Assembly (NCBI GenBank): GCA_944351315.1
Contig: CALVPL010000104.1
Span: 1 to 6,130 of the forward strand
Direction of reading: 5' to 3'
From: an uncultured Bacilli bacterium
GTDB taxonomy: Bacteria > Bacillota_I > Bacilli_A > RF39 > UBA660
DNA: 6,130 bases
Shown: positions 1 through 5,431 of the stretch, in pieces
Layout of the letters: the number at the start of each line of letters is the position of its first letter
How positions within the stretch are numbered: position 1 is the stretch's first letter
Notes under the pieces: generated by a model
Databases searched by the model: none
What the model saw: the letters and a program-made list of their open reading frames with translations, nothing else
Told to the model about the DNA's origin: nothing
Program-made: the position numbers and the translations under genes

Positions 1-668
1 ATACTGAAGGATCTTTAATTAAAGAAATGGAAAGTTTAGGAATAGGAAGACCTAGTACGTATGCTCCAATTATTCAAACTTTAAAAGATCGAGCTTATGT
101 AACTATGGAAGAAAAAAAGTTTGTTCCAACAGAAATTGGTATTGAAACTACGGATAAATTGCAAGAATTTTTTAGCAATATTGTCAATGTTGAGTATACA
201 GCAAATATGGAATCTGAATTAGATGAAATTGCTGAGGGAGAATTAAATAATATTGCTGTTTTAAAAGATTTTTATAATACTTTTGAGCCTATGGTTGAAG
301 ATGCGTTTAAAAATATGGAAAAGAAAGAAGCAGAAGAAGTTGGCGAGGATTGTCCAGAATGTGGAAGTCCGTTAGTTAAAAGAAGAGGTAAGTATGGAGA
401 ATTTGTCGCCTGTTCAAATTATCCAAGTTGTAAATACATAAAAAAAGAACCTAAAACGGTTGTTGAGATTATGCCTTGTCCAAAATGCGATGGCAAGATT
501 ATTGAAAAAAAGACGAAACGTGGCAAAATATTTTATGGATGTAACAATTACCCTAAATGTGATTTTGCATCATGGGATAAACCGGTAAAATCTTGTCCAA
601 AATGTGGCGAGATGATGGTAGAAAAGAAGAAAAAGGCTGTTTGTTTAAGTTGTGGTTATGAAGAATAA
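1..668 (+). CDS. topA: DNA topoisomerase I (type IA), C-terminal part, 5' end outside window
   Basis: Type IA topoisomerase relaxes negative supercoils in the cytoplasm by single-strand passage. The gene enters at the left edge; the reading frame is open from base 3 and ends at TAA 666-668, leaving about 221 residues. The segment TEGSLIKEMESLGIGRPSTY (bases 3-62) is the highly conserved TopA block after the active-site region; the catalytic tyrosine lies upstream of the window. The core domain continues to about base 330. Three C4 zinc ribbons follow: Cys pairs starting near bases 351 and 411 (CPEC...CSNYPSC), 477 and 540 (CPKC...CNNYPKC), and 594 and 642 (CPKC...CLSC). The third is compact, about 20 residues. 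Zinc-ribbon tails that bind single-stranded DNA are usual in this family, so the 3' end looks complete. The downstream small gene starts 14 nt after the stop, suggesting co-transcription. Identification is very secure. Confidence 0.97.
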   Translation, partial: TEGSLIKEMESLGIGRPSTYAPIIQTLKDRAYVTMEEKKFVPTEIGIETTDKLQEFFSNIVNVEYTANMESELDEIAEGELNNIAVLKDFYNTFEPMVEDAFKNMEKKEAEEVGEDCPECGSPLVKRRGKYGEFVACSNYPSCKYIKKEPKTVVEIMPCPKCDGKIIEKKTKRGKIFYGCNNYPKCDFASWDKPVKSCPKCGEMMVEKKKKAVCLSCGYEE

Positions 669-682
669 GTAAAGGTGAGTTT

Positions 683-961
683 ATGGGAAAGTATTGTTCT
701 GATTGTGAGTATTTAAATGAGAATAAGAAAAAAGTAGACGGTATTTATTTTTGTCAAAAACAAAAAAAGTTTTTGCCAGCTTGTATGGCAGCTTGTCCTA
801 AATATGATAAAGCTTATTCTAGACGCTCTTTTCGAAAACAGGAATTGTATGATTTGGGAAAGAAAGCTTTAAAAAATACTCCTGAAGTGTCTAATTCTTC
901 TTTATTTTTTCTTTTACTTCTTGTTTTATTTGGTTTTATTGCTTGGCTACTGGGATACTAA
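683..961 (+). CDS. Small cysteine-rich protein with C-terminal membrane anchor, function unknown
   Basis: This 92-residue protein belongs to no family I recognise. The N-terminal 40 residues hold five cysteines (C5, C8, C24, C34, C38) arranged as CxxC, a lone Cys after a GIYFC turn, and CMAAC. This spacing suggests a small metal-binding or disulfide-stabilised fold. A basic stretch follows (around residues 40-65, YSRRSFRKQE and GKKALK), then a short Ser/Asn linker. The very hydrophobic segment at about 72-90 (LFFLLLLVLFGFIAWLL) is almost at the C terminus, as in a tail-anchored protein. With no signal peptide, the Cys-rich part would face the cytoplasm; this is inference. The start ATG has an SD-like AAAGGTGAG at 671-679. 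It lies 14 nt after topA and probably shares its transcript. No terminator is visible between it and the promoter that follows. Confidence 0.8.
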   Translation: MGKYCSDCEYLNENKKKVDGIYFCQKQKKFLPACMAACPKYDKAYSRRSFRKQELYDLGKKALKNTPEVSNSSLFFLLLLVLFGFIAWLLGY

Positions 962-962
962 T

Positions 963-991
963 TTGACGAGATCATAAAGTTTTGGTATAAT
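963..991 (+). promoter_or_regulatory. Sigma-A promoter with extended -10, upstream of the 197-residue orphan gene
   Basis: The -35 element TTGACG (963-968, 5 of 6 to consensus) and a perfect -10 TATAAT (986-991) are separated by exactly 17 bp. A TG dinucleotide at 983-984 gives the extended -10 form TGGTATAAT. The predicted transcription start is near 998, leaving a leader of about 20 nt that contains the SD. The -35 box begins one base after the stop codon of the preceding gene. This is the clearest promoter in the window. Confidence 0.88.
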
Positions 992-1003
992 AAATTCTTC
1001 TCT

Positions 1004-1011
1004 AAAGGAGG
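1004..1011 (+). promoter_or_regulatory. Strong Shine-Dalgarno site of the orphan gene
   Basis: AAAGGAGG, the near-perfect anti-16S complement, lies 7 nt before the ATG at 1019. It fixes the start and, with the strong promoter, suggests substantial expression. Confidence 0.9.
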
Positions 1012-1018
1012 GAAGACT

Positions 1019-1612
1019 ATGAATAAAATATATGCGATTTGTATTCCAAGAAAAAATCAAAGTCCTTATTGTATAGAAATGCCTTTAGAAGAAATTGATA
1101 AGATTTTTAATACTTATAAAAAAGAGGAAATTTTAAAGATTATTCATGATTATGATTCTGTAATGACAGAAACGGATCCTGAAAATTTAACTATAAGAAC
1201 CTTTTTAAATGGCAATTGGGTAAATGATCATGATGTTCAAATTGAAACGAATTCCGTTCTTTTAAATTATTCTTTTCCAGAGGTTTATGAAAAAATTTCG
1301 AAAAAAGAAAGTTTAAATAAAGATTTGTATCATCATTTTCAAAAATATTTAAATCGATATTATGTCTCAGATCTTTTTAAAGATGCGATTCGAAATCAAA
1401 CTTTTGTAGAAGATTGGGATCATTTTTCCTATGAAGAAAAAAGATTAATAAGACTTTATGTTGCTTCAAGAATTGATCTGGAAAATTATATTTCGATGGA
1501 TAAAAAAGAGAATCGGGTAACTGAGAAAATTGAAACTCTTGTAATTCCTGAAGAGAAAAATTTAGCCTTACTTCGTAAAAAAGAAGAGGTAAATAAAAAG
1601 GAAGCCGCCTAG
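1019..1612 (+). CDS. Unrecognised 197-residue soluble protein in its own transcription unit
   Basis: I do not recognise a family. The protein is 197 residues with no signal peptide or membrane segment, so it is probably cytoplasmic. The N terminus (MNKIYAICIPRKNQSPYCIE) looks like a short beta strand. Residues 22-50 are acidic/helical, and a beta-rich patch follows around 57-90 (TIRTFLNGNWVNDHDVQIET). A helical region at about 95-160 is rich in aromatic and charged residues (YHHFQKYLNRYYVSDLFKDA, then EEKRLIRLYVASRIDLENY). The C-terminal 35 residues are Lys/Glu-rich and probably disordered, ending KEAA. A strong promoter and SD precede it, and an intrinsic terminator overlaps its stop codon, so it appears to be expressed as a monocistronic unit, apart from possible read-through from topA. 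Base composition and codon use look like those of its neighbours. The start at ATG 1019 is secure. Confidence 0.85.
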   Translation: MNKIYAICIPRKNQSPYCIEMPLEEIDKIFNTYKKEEILKIIHDYDSVMTETDPENLTIRTFLNGNWVNDHDVQIETNSVLLNYSFPEVYEKISKKESLNKDLYHHFQKYLNRYYVSDLFKDAIRNQTFVEDWDHFSYEEKRLIRLYVASRIDLENYISMDKKENRVTEKIETLVIPEEKNLALLRKKEEVNKKEAA

Positions 1613-1629
1613 GCTTTTTTTGTTTTTTT
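1597..1629 (+). terminator. Intrinsic terminator overlapping the stop codon of the orphan gene
   Basis: AAGCC (1602-1606) pairs with GGCTT (1612-1616) around a 5-nt loop (GCCTA). The stem can be extended by two G-U and several A-U pairs into the flanking A and T runs (1597-1601 with 1617-1621). A T-rich tract, T7 G T7 (1615-1629), follows. The stop codon TAG (1610-1612) lies across the loop and the 3' stem, so the last codons of the gene form the hairpin. The GC part is short, so efficiency may be partial. The A-rich 5' flank could also support weak termination on the other strand. Confidence 0.75.
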
Positions 1630-1645
1630 ATGCATATATTTATTT

Positions 1646-1651
1646 AGGTGG
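1646..1651 (+). promoter_or_regulatory. Shine-Dalgarno site deciding the yqfC start
   Basis: AGGTGG lies 4 nt before the ATG at 1656. The alternative upstream TTG at 1620 sits inside the terminator T tract and has no SD, so 1656 is chosen. Confidence 0.7.
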
Positions 1652-1655
1652 TTCT

Positions 1656-1895
1656 ATGCATATTTATAAAACCATAAAAAATTTTTTGCTCGATCAAGAT
1701 TATTTTATTGATTTATGGCAAAAAAATATTCATATATACGGTTTTTCTAAAATTGAAATTTTACAGGAGAATCGTGCTCTTTTTATTATTCGGGAGTTTA
1801 AATTGGAAATATTAGGTCAAGATTTTCGGGTATTAAAATTAACGAAGAATGAAATTTTGTTACAAGGCATCATAAAAGAAATGAGGTTTTTATGA
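1656..1895 (+). CDS. yqfC: Sporulation-associated YabP/YqfC family protein
   Basis: This 79-residue protein matches the YabP/YqfC family pattern: a short N-terminal helix, then NIHIYGFSKIEILQENRALF, a second repeat-like strand set around KLEILGQDFRVLKL, and a closing EILLQGIIKEMRFL. The alternating hydrophobic strands with Gly turns (I.I.G....I.EN, then L.I.G..F.V, then I.L.G.I) are the hallmark of this small beta domain. Its length is near the usual 80-95 residues. In B. subtilis yqfC and its partner yqfD belong to the mother-cell sigma-E sporulation regulon; the molecular role of YqfC is not established. The TGA stop overlaps the ATG of yqfD (ATGA, 1892-1895), which implies translational coupling. 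It follows the orphan gene's terminator by under 30 nt with no clear sigma-A promoter, so its transcription source is uncertain. Family call is good; a sporulation role in this organism is inference. Confidence 0.85.
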   Translation: MHIYKTIKNFLLDQDYFIDLWQKNIHIYGFSKIEILQENRALFIIREFKLEILGQDFRVLKLTKNEILLQGIIKEMRFL

Positions 1896-3028
1896 AAGAA
1901 TCTTATGAATGGGTAAGTGTTAAAGTTTCTAATCCTGATCGCTTTTTTTTAAAATGCCATGAAAAAAATATTGCTATTTATGAAATTCAACGAATGAATA
2001 ATGAAGTAAAAATTAAAATTCAAACAAAAGATTATTCGAAGCTTAAACAAATATGGTTTATTAAAATAAAAAAGATTGAACCCATAGGAATTCAAGCTTT
2101 AAAGAAAAAGATTCAAAAGCATCATATCTTTCTTATTGCTATTGGGATAGGCCTAGTTTTTTTGTATGTTTTATCTCATATTATGTTATCTGTAACTGTG
2201 GTTCATTCTAATCAAGATATTCGTTTTCTTTTAATGAATGCTTTAGAAGAAAAAGGAATTAAAGAGAATACATGGCGGAAGAGTTATCAAGAAATTGAAA
2301 AAATTAAACAAGAAATTTTGGATGAGTATCCAGATCAATTAGAATGGCTTGAAATTGAGGTAAATGGGTTAAATTATATTGTTCGAGTTGAAGAAAGAAA
2401 ATTAGAACAAGAGGATTCGACACCAGAAGCTTGTAATGTTGTTGCTACAAAAGATGGAATCGTTAAAGAAATGATTTATATGAATGGAGAAGCATTGTTT
2501 AAAAGGAATGACTCGGTAAAAAAAGGAGATATTTTGATTAGTGGGACTATAAAAAAAGATGAAGAAACAAAAAGTACAGTCTGTGCTACGGGTTCTGTTT
2601 ATGCTGAGGTTTGGTATACAGTAAAAGCAAGTGTGCCTCTTTCTTATGAAGAATATGAAATAACTGGAAAAACAAGATGGAATATAAAATTAAAAAATAC
2701 TTCTTATCATGATTTTCTTTTTAAAAGTCGTTTAGAAACTTATGATGAAGAAATTACTCCGTTGTTTACTTTATTTGGAACAGAAGTTTCATTTGTAAAG
2801 CAACATGAAACAGTGAAAAAAGTTTTTACGATGGAAGAGAATGAAGCGGCTGATAAGGCTTTAACTCTTGCTTTAGAAAAGATTTCGGCTACTTTAGAAG
2901 AAAAAGAGACGATAATTGCTAAAAAAGTTTTGAAAAAAGAGGTAAATAATAGTACAATGAATATAGAAGTTTTTGTCTCCGTTCTAGAACAGATTGGTGA
3001 AAGGCAAGAATTTACAGTAGAAGAGTAG
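1892..3028 (+). CDS. yqfD: Sporulation protein YqfD (stage IV type), single-pass membrane protein
   Basis: The protein has 378 residues, close to the roughly 400 of the B. subtilis homologue. An N-terminal cytoplasmic part (1-77) ends in a basic stretch (KKKIQKHH). One membrane helix follows at about 78-99 (IFLIAIGIGLVFLYVLSHIM), then a large extracytoplasmic domain. Residues 181-220 hold the YqfD signature: CNVVATKDGIVKEM, then the lipoyl/barrel-sandwich-like SVKKGDILISG (208-218). The C-terminal third is charged and contains a Glu/Lys-rich helical segment, about 325-360. Known YqfD mutants in B. subtilis are impaired in sporulation and the gene is in the sigma-E regulon; the biochemical role is unclear. 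It starts in a 4-nt ATGA overlap with yqfC, with ATGAGG (1881-1886) as SD. The next gene begins 12 nt after its TAG. Confidence 0.92.
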   Translation: MKESYEWVSVKVSNPDRFFLKCHEKNIAIYEIQRMNNEVKIKIQTKDYSKLKQIWFIKIKKIEPIGIQALKKKIQKHHIFLIAIGIGLVFLYVLSHIMLSVTVVHSNQDIRFLLMNALEEKGIKENTWRKSYQEIEKIKQEILDEYPDQLEWLEIEVNGLNYIVRVEERKLEQEDSTPEACNVVATKDGIVKEMIYMNGEALFKRNDSVKKGDILISGTIKKDEETKSTVCATGSVYAEVWYTVKASVPLSYEEYEITGKTRWNIKLKNTSYHDFLFKSRLETYDEEITPLFTLFGTEVSFVKQHETVKKVFTMEENEAADKALTLALEKISATLEEKETIIAKKVLKKEVNNSTMNIEVFVSVLEQIGERQEFTVEE

Positions 3029-3040
3029 AAGGGGATTTTT

Positions 3041-3658
3041 ATGGAACGAGCAATTATTCGTGGAGCTATTCAAGATATTTGGCCAATGCTGACGATTTTT
3101 TTGGTGGTTATTATTTCTATTCGATTTATGTGTATTCATAATGGAAGAGAAAAGTTTGTTTTTTATAAAGAGTTTTTTAATCTTCTTTTTGTTGTTTATG
3201 CGTTATTGTTGTTTCAATTGTTAACTAAGACCGAACTTAATGCGAATAGTGGGTATAATTTAGTGCCTTTTACGGAAATTATGCGTTATGATTTTGGAAC
3301 AGAAGGATTTTATTTAAATGTTATTGGAAACATTTTGATTTTTATTCCTTTTGGATATTTTGTTTCGTCTTATATTAAAGCAAAAAAAGTCAGTCATATT
3401 TTAATTGTCTCAATTATTACTAGTTTTACTGTTGAGTTTGTTCAACATTATATTGGTCGAAGTTTTGATGTCGATGATATCCTTTTAAATACCATTGGAA
3501 GTATTTGTGGGTTTCTTTTATATATTGGTTTTTCCGCGATAAAACAGCATTTGCCTAGTATTTTTAAAAGTGATTTGTTTTATAACATTTTGTGTATTCT
3601 TTTATGTATCGTGGCTGTGTGGTATTATTTAGATATTATGGGAATTCAGTTATTTTAA
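3041..3658 (+). CDS. VanZ-family integral membrane protein
   Basis: This 205-residue protein is very hydrophobic, with about six predicted membrane segments (roughly 13-31, 46-62, 92-112, 118-136, 147-166, 180-197). The VanZ-like signatures are present: NLVPF (73-77) after a short loop, GNILIFIPFG (96-105), and E132-x-x-Q135 followed by GRSFDVDDILLNTIG (139-153). VanZ itself gives low-level teicoplanin resistance in enterococci. Most chromosomal family members are uncharacterised and are thought to act at the envelope. No other van genes are present, so a resistance role is not supported. The SD GAAGGGG (3028-3034) overlaps the yqfD stop, and ybeY begins 13 nt downstream, so the gene is embedded in the operon. 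In B. subtilis this slot holds phoH and yqfF (pgpH) instead. Family assignment is firm; function is open. Confidence 0.9.
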   Translation: MERAIIRGAIQDIWPMLTIFLVVIISIRFMCIHNGREKFVFYKEFFNLLFVVYALLLFQLLTKTELNANSGYNLVPFTEIMRYDFGTEGFYLNVIGNILIFIPFGYFVSSYIKAKKVSHILIVSIITSFTVEFVQHYIGRSFDVDDILLNTIGSICGFLLYIGFSAIKQHLPSIFKSDLFYNILCILLCIVAVWYYLDIMGIQLF

Positions 3659-3666
3659 GGAAGTGG
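3657..3666 (+). promoter_or_regulatory. Shine-Dalgarno site deciding the ybeY start
   Basis: AAGGAAGTGG begins inside the stop codon of the VanZ-family gene, and its AAGGAA core ends 9 nt before ATG 3672. A GTG at 3663 opens the same frame three codons earlier but lies inside this SD and has none of its own, so ATG 3672 is preferred. Confidence 0.75.
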
Positions 3667-3671
3667 TTTGG

Positions 3672-4112
3672 ATGGATTATCAAATAAATAATGAATATGG
3701 CTATCAGGTGGATTATTCTTATTTAGATGGAGTCATTAAAAGAACTTTAGAAAAAGAAGAGGCTTTAAATAGTATTTTTTCAATAATTTTTATTGATAAT
3801 GAACAGATAAGAAAAATAAATGCAACTTACCGAGGAATTGATCGGGAAACTGATGTAATAAGTTTTGCTTTTGAGGACGTTAAAGACGATTTTTCTTTAA
3901 CAAAAAGAGTACTAGGAGATATTTATATTTCGATTCCTAAAATGCAAGAACAAGCAAAAAGTTATGGCCATAGTGAAAAAAGAGAACTTGCTTTTTTGAC
4001 TGTTCATGGACTTTTACATTTACTTGGATATGATCATCAAACACCTGAAGAGGAAGAAAAAATGTTTGGTTTACAAAAGGAGATTTTAGATGAAGAAGGA
4101 ATTTCGCGATAA
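3672..4112 (+). CDS. ybeY: Endoribonuclease YbeY, 16S rRNA maturation and ribosome quality control
   Basis: YbeY is a cytoplasmic, metal-dependent single-strand endoribonuclease involved in 16S rRNA 3'-end processing and 70S quality control. The predicted protein has 146 residues, normal for the family. The metal-binding signature HGLLHLLGYDH is complete at residues 112-122 (H112, H116, H122). The conserved blocks before it are also intact: INATYRGIDRETDVISFAF (49-67, with the family's conserved Arg at 59) and LGDIYIS (81-87). No catalytic residue is missing. The 3' end overlaps dgkA by 23 nt in another frame, and the dgkA SD lies inside its codons, so the two are probably translationally coupled. 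Neighbouring era also works on 16S rRNA, and this linkage is common in Bacillota. Identification is very secure; the start is chosen by SD position. Confidence 0.96.
   Translation: MDYQINNEYGYQVDYSYLDGVIKRTLEKEEALNSIFSIIFIDNEQIRKINATYRGIDRETDVISFAFEDVKDDFSLTKRVLGDIYISIPKMQEQAKSYGHSEKRELAFLTVHGLLHLLGYDHQTPEEEEKMFGLQKEILDEEGISR
4075..4082 (+). promoter_or_regulatory. Shine-Dalgarno site of dgkA inside ybeY
   Basis: AAAAGGAG lies within the last codons of ybeY, 7 nt before the dgkA ATG at 4090. It supports a genuine 23-nt overlap of the two genes. Confidence 0.8.
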
Positions 4113-4470
4113 AGATAATGTTTTTATTCATTTTTATAAAAGTTGCAAATATTCTTTAAGTGGTTTATTTACGTCTATTAAAACTGAAAGAAGTTTGCAT
4201 TTGTTGTTGCTTGCTTGTGCGTTTGTGATCGTGATGTGTCTTATTTTGGAAGTTTCAGTTCAAGATATCATCATTATAAGTATGTTAGCTGTATTTTTGT
4301 TTGCGATGGAACTTATGAATACAGCCATTGAACACACGGTTGATATGGTAACTAAAGAATATCATCCTTTAGCTAAAAAGGCTAAGGATTGTGGTTCGGC
4401 AGCCTCTTTTGTGATAGCTGTTTTGGCCATCATAGTTGTCGTTTATATCTTTTTATCTTACATAATTTAA
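4090..4470 (+). CDS. dgkA: Undecaprenol/diacylglycerol kinase, DgkA family membrane enzyme
   Basis: The product is a 126-residue three-helix membrane kinase of the DgkA family. In Gram-positive bacteria this family mainly phosphorylates undecaprenol, feeding the lipid carrier for peptidoglycan and wall polymers. An amphipathic N-terminal helix (about 10-33) ends in KTERSLHLLL with the conserved Glu-Arg at 33-34. Membrane helices lie near 36-54, 58-77 and 104-124. The catalytic block ELMNTAIEHTVDM (74-86), with E74, N77 and E81, is followed by HPLAKKAKDCGSAA (92-105), including the conserved AKD. All key residues are present and the length matches Gram-positive homologues (about 120-130). The gene overlaps ybeY by 23 nt, and era begins 14 nt after its TAA. 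The substrate is inferred from the lineage, not seen in the sequence. Confidence 0.95.
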   Translation: MKKEFRDKDNVFIHFYKSCKYSLSGLFTSIKTERSLHLLLLACAFVIVMCLILEVSVQDIIIISMLAVFLFAMELMNTAIEHTVDMVTKEYHPLAKKAKDCGSAASFVIAVLAIIVVVYIFLSYII

Positions 4471-4477
4471 GAAGGAG
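4471..4477 (+). promoter_or_regulatory. Shine-Dalgarno site deciding the era start
   Basis: GAAGGAG begins directly after the dgkA stop and lies 7 nt before ATG 4485. It rules out the longer in-frame extension from 4389, which reads antiphase through dgkA. Confidence 0.85.
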
Positions 4478-4484
4478 TGGTAGT

Positions 4485-5375
4485 ATGCGTAGTGGTTTTG
4501 TTAGTATTGTTGGGCGACCTAATGTTGGGAAAAGTACACTTTTAAATAGCATTTTAGATTATAAGATTGCAATTACGTCCAATAAAGCTCAAACAACAAG
4601 AAATATTATTCAAGGAATTTATAATGAAGAAGATACTCAAATCATTTTTTTAGATACTCCAGGAATTCATAAACCAGAGAGTAAACTTGGTAAAATTTTA
4701 AATAAAGAAAGTTATTCAGTTATGAAAGATGTCGATGCCATTTTGTTTGTAATCGATGCTAAAGGAGGTTTTGGCACCGGCGATAAAATGATTTTAGAAT
4801 CTTTAAAGAAAAGTTCTAGTCCTGTTTTTTTGATTTTGAATAAAATTGATCAAATGACTGAAGAAGAAATTTTCTGTGCCATTGCCGCTTATAAAGATAT
4901 TTATCCGTTTGCGGAGATTGTGCCTGTAAGTGCTTTAAAAAAGGATAACATTGATCATTTGATTGAAGTAATTAAAAAATATTTAACAGATACAGTTCAA
5001 TATTTTGATCCGGATATGATTACAACAAATTCTCTAGCTTTTATGGCGAGTGAACTTGTTCGGGAAAAACTTTTAAATAAAACAGTAGAAGAAGTACCTC
5101 ATAGTCTAACTTGTTATACAACTAAATTTGAAGAGGAAGAAAATATTGCTTATATTAATGTCGATATTATTGTCGACCGGGAATCCATTAAAAAAATTGT
5201 AATTGGTAAAGGTGGTTCTCGATTAAAAGAAGTTGGAACAGAAGCTCGAATTGAACTAGAAGAAATGTTAAATAAAAAAGTTTATTTAGAGTTGTATGTA
5301 AGAACTTTAAAAAATTGGCGAGAAAAAACAAGTATCTTAAAAGAATTAGGGTTTGATGAATTAAATTTGAAATAA
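4485..5375 (+). CDS. era: GTPase Era, 30S ribosomal subunit assembly factor
   Basis: Era binds the 3' end of 16S rRNA and assists late 30S assembly in a GTP-dependent manner. The protein has 296 residues, typical for the family (about 300). All G motifs are visible: G1 GRPNVGKST (10-18), the switch region with AQTTRNIIQGI (35-45), G3 DTPGIHKP (57-64), G4 NKID (119-122) and G5 SAL (149-151). The linker contains the conserved SELVREKLL (189-197) and EEVPHS (202-207). The C-terminal KH domain carries IVIGKGGSRLKEVG (238-251, GKGG loop) and ends with the conserved YVRTLKNWRE region (271-280). The start follows a good SD, and the N terminus MRSGFVSIVG aligns with the usual start of Era. It sits with ybeY, another 16S rRNA factor. 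Nothing is unusual apart from a slightly short C terminus. Confidence 0.98.
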   Translation: MRSGFVSIVGRPNVGKSTLLNSILDYKIAITSNKAQTTRNIIQGIYNEEDTQIIFLDTPGIHKPESKLGKILNKESYSVMKDVDAILFVIDAKGGFGTGDKMILESLKKSSSPVFLILNKIDQMTEEEIFCAIAAYKDIYPFAEIVPVSALKKDNIDHLIEVIKKYLTDTVQYFDPDMITTNSLAFMASELVREKLLNKTVEEVPHSLTCYTTKFEEEENIAYINVDIIVDRESIKKIVIGKGGSRLKEVGTEARIELEEMLNKKVYLELYVRTLKNWREKTSILKELGFDELNLK

Positions 5376-5389
5376 TTTGAATAAAATCC

Positions 5390-5429
5390 TTTTAACTCTC
5401 CCATGATAAAAATAGAAAGAGAGTGAAAA
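5390..5429 (+). promoter_or_regulatory. Possible hairpin masking the yqzL ribosome binding site
   Basis: In the 56-nt gap between era and yqzL, ACTCTC (5395-5400) is the exact complement of GAGAGT (5419-5424). The stem can extend past one A-G mismatch by four T-A pairs (5390-5393 with 5426-5429), with an 18-nt loop. The 3' arm contains the only SD-like sequence of yqzL (GAGAGTGA, 5419-5426), so the fold could dampen its translation. No T tract follows, so it is not a + strand terminator. The stem is short and AT-rich; chance is possible. Confidence 0.35.
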
Positions 5430-5431
5430 AG

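Noticed and set aside
1620..1655. N-terminal extension of yqfC from a TTG start
   Set aside because: The TTG lies in the T tract of the terminator, lacks an SD, and the added residues are just the translation of an AT-rich leader.
3041..3658. Glycopeptide resistance locus based on the VanZ-family gene
   Set aside because: No vanA/B ligase, vanH, vanX or two-component genes are present, and VanZ-family proteins are common in chromosomes without resistance.
3663..3671. GTG start of ybeY three codons upstream
   Set aside because: It lies within the SD itself; the ATG at 3672 has the right spacing.
3937..4131. Minus-strand ORF of 64 codons opposite the ybeY/dgkA junction
   Set aside because: It is antisense to the conserved YbeY metal-binding motif region and the dgkA start, has no SD or recognisable product, and is a shadow of the real genes.
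4389..4484. N-terminal extension of era by 32 codons
   Set aside because: It reads out of frame through the conserved end of dgkA, has no SD, and Era proteins start at the MRSGFVSIVG-type N terminus, which has a good SD.
5377..5410. Possible sigma-A promoter between era and yqzL (TTGAAT and GATAAA)
   Set aside because: The spacer is about 22 bp and the -10 is poor, so it does not meet a reasonable promoter standard.
5390..5430. Intrinsic terminator after era
   Set aside because: The inverted repeat is followed by A residues, not a T tract, on the + strand, and the operon appears to continue into yqzL-recO.
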